The notes below the pieces were generated by a model. The model had not been told where the DNA came from. It did not search any database and saw only the letters and a program-made list of their open reading frames with translations. Positions 54,655 through 61,667 of a stretch of DNA of 64,000 nt are shown here, one piece after another. The first letter of the stretch is position 1. Each line of letters opens with the position of its first letter. A program made the position numbers and the translations under genes. The stretch comes from CAZHGD01 sp964531735 (GTDB lineage: Bacteria; Armatimonadota; UBA10988), in NCBI GenBank assembly GCA_964531735.1, contig CAZHGD010000015.1:1-64000 (forward strand), written 5' to 3'.

Positions 54655-55644
54655 TTACTCGACGATGGAGTTGAAGAACTCGACGATGTCGCCGGGCTCG
54701 GCGGCCTCGTTGAACTTCATGGCCGTGCGCGGGTGCTGGTTCAACATGCCGGTCAGCAGATACGGCAGCGCGAAGCCCCAGCGCAGGTCCTGGCGCATCG
54801 GCTCGATGACGTCCTGCACGCAGCGCAGCAGCGGCCGCAGCTCGAACTTCGGGTTGTGCAGGAAGGCGATCAGCAACTCGCTCTGACAGTTGCCCGCGCC
54901 GCGGCCGAGGCCGGCCAGCGTGGAGTCGAGCCGGTTGGCGCCGTGCACGATGCCCTCGATGGTGTTCGCAAACGCCAACTGCATGTTGTTGTGGGCGTGG
55001 ATGCCCACTTCCTTGCCGGCGGCCGACGCGAACTTCAGGTACTTGCCAATCAGGTACTCGACCTGCTCGCTGTACAGTGACCCGAAGCTGTCGACCAAGT
55101 AGATCGTGCCGACCGGCGTGCTGGCCAGCAGTTCCAGCGCCTGATCCAGCTCGCGCTCGGGCACCGTCGACACGGCCATCAGGTTGACCGTGGTCTCGTA
55201 GCCCTTGTCGTGGGCGTCTTTGATCATGTCGATCGCGGTCGGGATCTGGTGGATGTAGGTGGCCACGCGGATGACGTCGAGCACGCTGTGGTCGAAGGGC
55301 AGGACATCCTCATGGTAGTCCGTCCGCTCGGCGTCACACATGACGGTCAGCTTGAGCGGCGTGGGGTTGTCGTCGACGATGCGGCGGATGTCGTCCTCGC
55401 GGCAGAACTTCCAGTCGCCGAAGCCGTCCGGCGCCAGGATGCGCTGCGAGGCCTTGTAGCCCATCTCCAGGTAGTCGATGCCGGCACCGACACAGGCCTC
55501 GTAGACAGCTTTCACCAACCCGTCGTCGAACTGATGGTTGTTCATCAGTCCGCCATCGCGGATGGTGCAGTCCAGGACCTTGATCTCTTCTCGGTATCCC
55601 ACCCAGGCTTTTCCGTACGAAGGCGTGCTCGAATCTGCTGCCAT
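54655..55644 (-). CDS. DRE-TIM metallolyase (4-hydroxy-2-oxovalerate aldolase-like)
   Basis: 329 residues. EIKVLDCTIRDGGLMNNHQF holds the conserved Arg-Asp of the DRE-TIM/HMGL-like family; DYLEMGYKAS, TIYLVDSFGSLYSEQVEYLI and EVGIHAHNNMQLAFANTIEG give the metal-binding Asp and the His-x-His pair; LAGLGRGAGNCQSELLIAF is the conserved Gly-rich block. It is closest in look to the stand-alone aldolase-catalytic-domain proteins found in surface-polysaccharide loci, which lack the partner acetaldehyde dehydrogenase of DmpG. The substrate is a 2-keto acid. ATG 55644 has GGAGAG about ten bases upstream; a GTG nine codons earlier is possible. Confidence 0.82.
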   Translation of the reverse strand: MAADSSTPSYGKAWVGYREEIKVLDCTIRDGGLMNNHQFDDGLVKAVYEACVGAGIDYLEMGYKASQRILAPDGFGDWKFCREDDIRRIVDDNPTPLKLTVMCDAERTDYHEDVLPFDHSVLDVIRVATYIHQIPTAIDMIKDAHDKGYETTVNLMAVSTVPERELDQALELLASTPVGTIYLVDSFGSLYSEQVEYLIGKYLKFASAAGKEVGIHAHNNMQLAFANTIEGIVHGANRLDSTLAGLGRGAGNCQSELLIAFLHNPKFELRPLLRCVQDVIEPMRQDLRWGFALPYLLTGMLNQHPRTAMKFNEAAEPGDIVEFFNSIVE

Positions 55645-55787
55645 GGCGCTGTCGCTCTCCGTCTTCGGCACTGCGGCGACAGGCCGAGCCTGCCGCCGGA
55701 CGACTCCCTGGACCCTCCTGGTCCATCCCGCCCGGGTGGCCGACCCACCCGTGACCGCGGCCTCACCGTAGCGACACCGCCGCCCGT

Positions 55788-55796
55788 ATTATGCCA
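55788..55796 (-). promoter_or_regulatory. Extended -10 promoter of the aldolase gene
   Basis: Minus strand TGGCATAAT (55796-55788) is a TGn extended -10 with five of six matches in CATAAT; no good -35. The predicted leader is about 140 nt. Confidence 0.45.
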
Positions 55797-55864
55797 CGAC
55801 GCACCAAGCGCGCCAGTGTTCGACCGTTTCCTGACGTCTCCGTTGCACTTCTGTTGAGCAGCGC

Positions 55865-57289
55865 TCAACTCTTGGCGGACAAGGGCGGCCGGTAGACCCG
55901 CAACGCCGCCACCGTCGGCACCTGCGCCGCCCGGGCCACCAGCTCGAGCGTGTGGCGACCGGGGCGCAGGCCCTTGGCCAGCGTCGTGGCCGTCTCGACA
56001 CCTCTGACCTGCACTTCGGGGTGATTGTACAACTCGGTGTACTGCGGCACGGCCTGCCACTTCACCGCGTAGCCGTCCGGCAACGGCACCTTGCCATACT
56101 CGCGCGAGCGCCAGATGAACCAGTCGCCCGGCTCGATCACGACCCGGCCCGACTGGCTGACGAACCGCTCTTTGTTGGTGCCCACACCGTCGGCGCCGGT
56201 CACCGAACCGACCACCTCGAACTTGAACGACTTCAGGTCGTCGCTCGCCTCGAAGATGCGCGCCGACCAGTCCTCCGGCACCAACGGCGCCGCCGAGCCG
56301 ATGAGCAGGATGCTCGGCCACCACACCTTCGGGTAGGCCGAGTTCCGCGTGAACACGGTCAGCTCCGGCACCGCGGACGGCTTGAGGCCATCGACCAGGA
56401 CCTGCGTCGGCGCGCCGGCCACCGGCCCCGCGCCGGCGATCAGGTCCACGCGGTTGCCGTCGAACTCCAGGCGCAGGCGGCCATCCTGCCAGTTCACCTC
56501 ACGCCCGACGGTGTAGGTCCGCACCAGGTCGCGCCAAGCGGCGTCGCTCTGCTGCGGCCGGTAGCGCAGGTGCTGCTTGACCAGCTCGGCCATCAGGTAG
56601 CAGCCGTGGTCGTTGAGGTGGACGGAGTCGCGAAGCAGGTCCTTGGCCTTGAGGTGGTTGGCGCGCAGGTAGCGCTTCCACTCGCTGCGCTGGTCGCACA
56701 GCTCGGCGCCGTACTGGCGCGCAGTCTGCGGCAGGAAGGCGTAGTTGAACCAGGCACTCCCCTGCTTGGCGGTCAGCTTGGCCGGGTCGCACTCTTCGTC
56801 GAGGTCCTCGTCCTTGGTGATGTGGTCGGTCTGGATGAGGATCTCGGCCGTCGTCCGTTCGCGCGTGCGCCGGATGATCTTCTCGTAGTCCTCGTGGCCG
56901 CCATACACGTGGAAGACCATCAGGTCGGGGTAGAACGGATAGAGGTCCGGCTCGGCGGTCTTGTGCAGCAACTGCGAGCCGAAGCCGCCGATGGACCGGT
57001 TCTCGACGATCAGGTTGGCGTCGGGCCAGGTCGCTCGCAGGAAGCTCGCCACCTGGTGCGACCAGGCCTGGCTGGTGATGGACTGGCCGTAGAACAGCAC
57101 CCGCACCGTGTTGCGGCGCTCGGGGGTGCTGGTGGCCAGCAAAGTCATGGTCCGCTGAAGGCCGGCACCGAACTCGGCATCGTTCAACGGCGCGGCCGGC
57201 ACCGGCCACTTCGAGGCCTCGGCGGCTGGCGCCACCACCGCCCCGAGCAGCAGGCCAGCCACAGCAATCCGGACAGGTCCCATCGTCAT
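55865..57289 (-). CDS. Secreted SGNH/GDSL-type hydrolase (tandem copy A)
   Basis: 474 residues. Signal peptide (RIAVAGLLLGAVVAPAAEA). The N-terminal ~240 are SGNH-like: block I FYGQSITSQAW with the nucleophile Ser in GQS (replacing GDS), block II NRSIGGFGSQ, block III FHVYGGHEDY, block V DSVHLNDHG with the Asp-x-x-His pair. The C-terminal ~200 form a separate beta-rich domain (LRLEFDGNRVDLIAGAG, SFKFEVVGSVTGADGVGTNK). Such enzymes remove acetyl or other ester groups from polysaccharides. About half of the residues look identical to the next gene, 43 bp upstream, so they are tandem duplicates. ATG 57289 has GAGGG seven bases upstream; ATG 57283 is also possible. Confidence 0.78.
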   Translation of the reverse strand: MTMGPVRIAVAGLLLGAVVAPAAEASKWPVPAAPLNDAEFGAGLQRTMTLLATSTPERRNTVRVLFYGQSITSQAWSHQVASFLRATWPDANLIVENRSIGGFGSQLLHKTAEPDLYPFYPDLMVFHVYGGHEDYEKIIRRTRERTTAEILIQTDHITKDEDLDEECDPAKLTAKQGSAWFNYAFLPQTARQYGAELCDQRSEWKRYLRANHLKAKDLLRDSVHLNDHGCYLMAELVKQHLRYRPQQSDAAWRDLVRTYTVGREVNWQDGRLRLEFDGNRVDLIAGAGPVAGAPTQVLVDGLKPSAVPELTVFTRNSAYPKVWWPSILLIGSAAPLVPEDWSARIFEASDDLKSFKFEVVGSVTGADGVGTNKERFVSQSGRVVIEPGDWFIWRSREYGKVPLPDGYAVKWQAVPQYTELYNHPEVQVRGVETATTLAKGLRPGRHTLELVARAAQVPTVAALRVYRPPLSAKS

Positions 57290-57331
57290 CTCCACGCCCT
57301 CGACCCGGCGGCCCTCAGGCGTAGCCGGGCC

Positions 57332-58786
57332 CTAGTCTCCTCCGGCCAGTGCCGGCCGATAGACCCGTAGCGCTGCCAGCGCCGGCACGGTGCCGGCCGC
57401 AGCCACGAGCTCGAGCTGGTGCTGGCCGTTGCTGAGCCCGCTCGCGAGGCAGACGGTGGTCTCGACGGCGGCGTCCTTGGCCGGCGTCAGATTGAGCTGG
57501 TCGACCGAGCGCTGGGTGGTCTTCCACTTGACCGTGAAGTTCGCCGGCATCGGCGTCTTCGAGTAGGAGCGCGGGAACGTCACGAACCAGTCGGCCGGAT
57601 CGATCACCACTCGGCCCGACTTGCTCACGAACCGCTCCTTGTTGCTCCCGATGCCGTCGGGCCCGGTCACCGAGCCGGTCACTTCGAACTTGAAGCTCTT
57701 CATGTCGTCGCTGTTGTCGAACAGCCGCGCGCTCCACTCCTCCGCGATCGGCACGGCGTCGAAGCCGATCTTCATAATGGTGGGGAACCACACCTTCGGC
57801 CACGGCGTGGTGCGCCCGTGGATGGTCAGCCCCGGTATGGTCGACGGCTTGCGGCCGTCGATCAGCACTTCGGCCGGTGCCACCACCGCGGCCGCGGCGC
57901 CGCTGGTGGCCACCGCGTCGACCCGGTGGCCCTCGAACGCCAGCGTCAGGCGGCCGTCCTGCCAGCGCACGTCCTGACCCACGCGCAGTGTGCGCGTCAG
58001 CCCGCGCCAGGCGGCGTCGCTCTGTTGCGGCCGGTGGCGCAGGTGCTGCTTCACCAACTCGGCCATCAGATAGCAGCCGTGCGCGTTCAGGTGGACGCTA
58101 TCGGCCAGCAGGTCCTTCACCTTCAGGCTGTTGGCCCTCAGGTAGCGCTTCCACTCACTGCGCTGGTCGCACAGCTCCGCGCCGTACCGGCGCGCCACCT
58201 GCGGCAGGAAGACGGCGTTCCACGGCGCCGTGCGGCCGCTGTTCAGCTTGGCCAGGTCCAGGCCGACACTGAGCTTGGCCGGATCGGCCTCTTCGCTGAG
58301 CTGGTCGTCCTTGATCACGTGGTCGGTCTGGATGATCACCTCGGCACTGGTGCGCGCGCGGGCCCGGGCGATGATCTGCTCGTACGGCACCGCGTCACCG
58401 TAGACGTGGAAGATCATCAGGTCGGGACAGAACGGGTACAGATCCGCCTCGGCGGTCTTGACCAGCGCCGGCGAGCCGAACCCGCCGATGGAGCGGTTCT
58501 CGATGATCAGGTTGGCGTTGGGCCAGGTCTTCTTCAGGTAGTCTGCGACTTGGCCAGTCCACGCCTGACCGGTGATGGACTGGCCGTAGAACAGCACCCG
58601 CACCGTGTGGCGCTGCTGCGGCGTGCTGGTGGCCAGCAACGTCATGGTGCGCTGGATGCCCGCGCCGAACTCCGCGTCGTTCAGCGGCGCCGCCGGCGCC
58701 GGGTACTTCGGTGCGTCGGCCGCCCGCGCCACCGCCGTGTAGCACACCAACCCGGCCAACAGAGCGCACCAACCGCGCCTCGACAT
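57332..58786 (-). CDS. Secreted SGNH/GDSL-type hydrolase (tandem copy B)
   Basis: 484 residues, duplicate of the following gene. Signal peptide (GWCALLAGLVCYTAVARAAD). Shared blocks: LNDAEFGAGIQRTMTLLATS, VRVLFYGQSITGQAW, NRSIGGFGSPALVK, FHVYGDAVPYEQII and DSVHLNAHGCYLMAELVKQH. The C-terminal beta-rich domain is also shared (SFKFEVTGSVTGPDGIGSNK). Copy B has a short extra loop after DPAKLSVGLDLAKL. Start ATG 58786 has GGAGGG eight bases upstream, in the tail of the preceding gene (stop 4 bp away), so the pair is translated from one operon with the large TIM-barrel genes upstream. Confidence 0.78.
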   Translation of the reverse strand: MSRRGWCALLAGLVCYTAVARAADAPKYPAPAAPLNDAEFGAGIQRTMTLLATSTPQQRHTVRVLFYGQSITGQAWTGQVADYLKKTWPNANLIIENRSIGGFGSPALVKTAEADLYPFCPDLMIFHVYGDAVPYEQIIARARARTSAEVIIQTDHVIKDDQLSEEADPAKLSVGLDLAKLNSGRTAPWNAVFLPQVARRYGAELCDQRSEWKRYLRANSLKVKDLLADSVHLNAHGCYLMAELVKQHLRHRPQQSDAAWRGLTRTLRVGQDVRWQDGRLTLAFEGHRVDAVATSGAAAAVVAPAEVLIDGRKPSTIPGLTIHGRTTPWPKVWFPTIMKIGFDAVPIAEEWSARLFDNSDDMKSFKFEVTGSVTGPDGIGSNKERFVSKSGRVVIDPADWFVTFPRSYSKTPMPANFTVKWKTTQRSVDQLNLTPAKDAAVETTVCLASGLSNGQHQLELVAAAGTVPALAALRVYRPALAGGD

Positions 58787-58790
58787 CGTT

Positions 58791-61589
58791 CTACCCTCCG
58801 GTCCGTTTGCCACCGAACGCCTCGCCACGGACGAACAGCGTCACCTTGGCTCGCGCCGTGCCTTGTGCCGTCAGTTGCACCTCGTTCGCGCCGGCGGCCA
58901 ACGGCACCTGGCCGCCGCCCGCCGTCACGCGCTGGAGTTCCTGGCCTTGCGGACCATAGACCGTGGCCTGCCCGCCGACCAACTCCAGGTACTGCCCACT
59001 GGCCAGCTCGACCGGCAGCCGGACGGCCTGCTGGTTGATCGTCACCGTCGGCTGGACCAGGCGGCCGGCCGGCGCGGTCAGGCCGCGTAGCGGCGAGAGG
59101 AACAGCTCCACCGGCTGGCCCGGCGGCAGGTTGTTCAGGTACAGATTGAGCGTCTCCACTTGGTCGTAGCGGATGTTCTCGCGGTAGATGGCGTAGCCGC
59201 CGTGGTACGGCCAGGTGTAGTCCGTGTACCGCGCCGCCTCAGGCTCCACCAGTTCCACGTAGCGCCAGCCGGCAAAGTCGATCACCACGTAGTGATCGTT
59301 CAGCCCGTGCGACAAGTGTGGCGGGCTGGAGCGCTGGATGTTCAGCACCTCGCCCTGGCCGTCGCCATGCACCCACAGGCCCATGGCCGGCGTCTTGCTC
59401 ACGTTGAGCGGCGGCGCGAACGTCTTGGCGAAGCGCACCCAACTGCCGGCGCGCTGGGCGCGGGTGTTCAGGGCCGTCAGCCGGCCGCTGGTCTGGCCCA
59501 CCTTGACCTGGGCGGCGGAGCTCTCCAGCTTGGCCTGCACGCCGGCCGCCGAGGCTGGCTTGGCGAACTCGCCCCCACGGGCGAAGTCGGCCAGGACCGG
59601 GTTGTCGGCGGCCTCGTAGGCGCCGGCGCTGAGGAGGGCCTCCAAGCGCAGTTCGACTGGTTGCGCGGCGTACTCGTTGGTCACCGTCCAGCGGCAGGCG
59701 GCCGCATCGGCGGTGGATGCGCTATGGCCAGACGCCTTGACCGGCCGGAACTGCCACTCGCCGCCGGCGGCCCGCTCGAGGTGGAAGCGCGTGCCTGGCT
59801 GCCGCAGCCGGGCGCGCACCTCGTCGTTGAAGTAACCGCCGCGGCGCAGCTCTTCATACTGGCGCACGATGGCGGCCAGCCGCGGCAGCGCCGCCACCTT
59901 CGGCGCGGTCGACGGGTCGATGCCCATGATCGACAGGCCGCAGTTGTGGCCCAGCGCCTTGGCGCACAGATACTCGATGTCGTCGGCGAAGGTCGGCTCG
60001 CCCTGCGGCGGGTTCCAGGTCTTGAACGCCCACCAGCCCAGGTGCGCCGGCAGGTACATGCGCTCGCAGGTGGCGTTGCTCTGGCAGTGACTGTCGATGA
60101 ACGGCTGATGCCCGCGCGTCGGATGGTCCCAGGCGCCCAGACGCGAGCGGATGAACCACAGATGGTGGTGGAACGTGCTCATCTCGAACAGCGCCGGCTT
60201 CTGCAGCCGCTTGGCAATCTCCCAGGCGAACTTGCCCCCGTAGTGCCAGCCCCACTCCGCCCCGGCAATGGCGTCCTCGCCGTCCAGAGCGTCGAGGTAG
60301 ATCATGTCGAAGCCGGCCTGGTTGTAGAACTCGGCGGTCTTGGCGGCCACCTCGGCCAACAGCGTCGAGTCGCCATCGGGCAGGAAGCGCCCGAACACCT
60401 CGCGCAGGTGGTGGACCTTCGCGCCGGCGGCGTGCGGCGCCGCCTTGGTGCCGCACGCGCCGCGCTGGCAACCGGTGAACTGGTACGGCGGCGCCTGCGA
60501 GACGCTGGTGTAGACGATCAGCTCATCGTCGATCTGCACCGTGGCGCTGTTGCGCTGGAAGAAGCCGGTGATCGCCGACATGCCCTGCGTGCTCTCAACC
60601 ACGCCGACCTGGTTGGCCGCGGCGTCCAGTGGCGCCGCCAAGGTCAGGACGCGGTCCTTGCCCAGCCGCGGATCGGGCGTCGGCGTGACCCACGGGCAGT
60701 TCTTGTCGATGAAGAACGCGTAGGTGTGCAGCCCGGCCAGGATGCCCGCGGCGTGCAGCCGGTCGAGCACGGCTTTGACGCTGGCCACGCCGTTCGGATA
60801 CAGCTTCGGGTTCGGCCGGCAGTCGCCGAAACGGAACGAACTGCCGCCGTGGAAGTCGATCTGCGTGATGCCGAGCGACCGCGCGACCTCGATCCACTGG
60901 TCGACCGTGGTCTCGGTCAGGTCGGTGAAGTTGAACAGGTACGAGCCGTAGTTGTCCGGGTTGTCCATCGCCCACGGCCCGCCGACCTGCGTGCGCGGCA
61001 GCTCGTCGGCGGCCGCGACCACCTCTTTGAGCACCGCCCGCAACTCCGACCGCGGGCACGCGATGAGGGCCACCTTGGCGCCCACCAGACCGGTGCGCGG
61101 GTAGGCGAACGCGCGGAGCGGCCCACCCAGGCCAGGCAGTTCGCGCACGCGTGTCTGCAGGTTCAGCGCCAAGGCGCAGGTGGCCATGGCGTCGTCGCCG
61201 GCCGCGGCGGGCTTGACCGGGATGTCGACGAAGGTCAGCTCCTGGACCTCGGGGCCGCTGACCTGTGTCAGCTCCCAGACGAACCAGCGCTTGGCCGCGG
61301 TGACCTTGATGCTCGCGGCCACGCCGCTGTCGCCGAACGACAAACGCAGCGTGCCGCCGGCCCACTGCGCGGCCGTGGCCGGGTGAGTCTTGCCAGCCAG
61401 CTTCGCCGCCGCCACCGGCTTGCCCGGCGCGGCGACGTCAGCGCCGTTGCGCCGGTCGGTCAGACCCACCACCCGAGCGCCGGCGTCCACGTCCAGACGG
61501 GCGGACTCGTTCTGGACCGTCATAACACGCTCCTGAGCACCAATGCACGAGACCGACAGAACCGCGAGCGGAAGCCACCACTGAGTCAC
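58791..61589 (-). CDS. Large secreted TIM-barrel glycosidase-like protein
   Basis: 932 residues. N-terminal signal peptide (WWLPLAVLSVSCIGAQ), then a beta-sandwich (~22-190), a barrel-like region (~195-570) with TVDQWIEVARSLGITQIDFH, VLDRLHAAGILAGLHTYAFF and AEFYNQAGFDMIYLDALDGE, and C-terminal beta domains (~690-930). The order recalls GH36/GH101-like alpha-glycosidases: FDMIYLDALDGED has an Asp pair at the strand end where those enzymes hold the nucleophile. The family cannot be named with confidence. It starts at GTG 61589 with GGAGG seven bases upstream; TTG 61595 is less likely. Next to it is a second, unrelated-looking giant protein with a similar domain plan. Confidence 0.6.
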   Translation of the reverse strand: MTQWWLPLAVLSVSCIGAQERVMTVQNESARLDVDAGARVVGLTDRRNGADVAAPGKPVAAAKLAGKTHPATAAQWAGGTLRLSFGDSGVAASIKVTAAKRWFVWELTQVSGPEVQELTFVDIPVKPAAAGDDAMATCALALNLQTRVRELPGLGGPLRAFAYPRTGLVGAKVALIACPRSELRAVLKEVVAAADELPRTQVGGPWAMDNPDNYGSYLFNFTDLTETTVDQWIEVARSLGITQIDFHGGSSFRFGDCRPNPKLYPNGVASVKAVLDRLHAAGILAGLHTYAFFIDKNCPWVTPTPDPRLGKDRVLTLAAPLDAAANQVGVVESTQGMSAITGFFQRNSATVQIDDELIVYTSVSQAPPYQFTGCQRGACGTKAAPHAAGAKVHHLREVFGRFLPDGDSTLLAEVAAKTAEFYNQAGFDMIYLDALDGEDAIAGAEWGWHYGGKFAWEIAKRLQKPALFEMSTFHHHLWFIRSRLGAWDHPTRGHQPFIDSHCQSNATCERMYLPAHLGWWAFKTWNPPQGEPTFADDIEYLCAKALGHNCGLSIMGIDPSTAPKVAALPRLAAIVRQYEELRRGGYFNDEVRARLRQPGTRFHLERAAGGEWQFRPVKASGHSASTADAAACRWTVTNEYAAQPVELRLEALLSAGAYEAADNPVLADFARGGEFAKPASAAGVQAKLESSAAQVKVGQTSGRLTALNTRAQRAGSWVRFAKTFAPPLNVSKTPAMGLWVHGDGQGEVLNIQRSSPPHLSHGLNDHYVVIDFAGWRYVELVEPEAARYTDYTWPYHGGYAIYRENIRYDQVETLNLYLNNLPPGQPVELFLSPLRGLTAPAGRLVQPTVTINQQAVRLPVELASGQYLELVGGQATVYGPQGQELQRVTAGGGQVPLAAGANEVQLTAQGTARAKVTLFVRGEAFGGKRTGG

Positions 61590-61667
61590 GGCCAATCCTC
61601 CGGTGCGAGCCCTGGCTGCTTGGCCGCAACCAGGCGGCCTCCTCTGCCGGCGGCCAACCCGCCGCGC

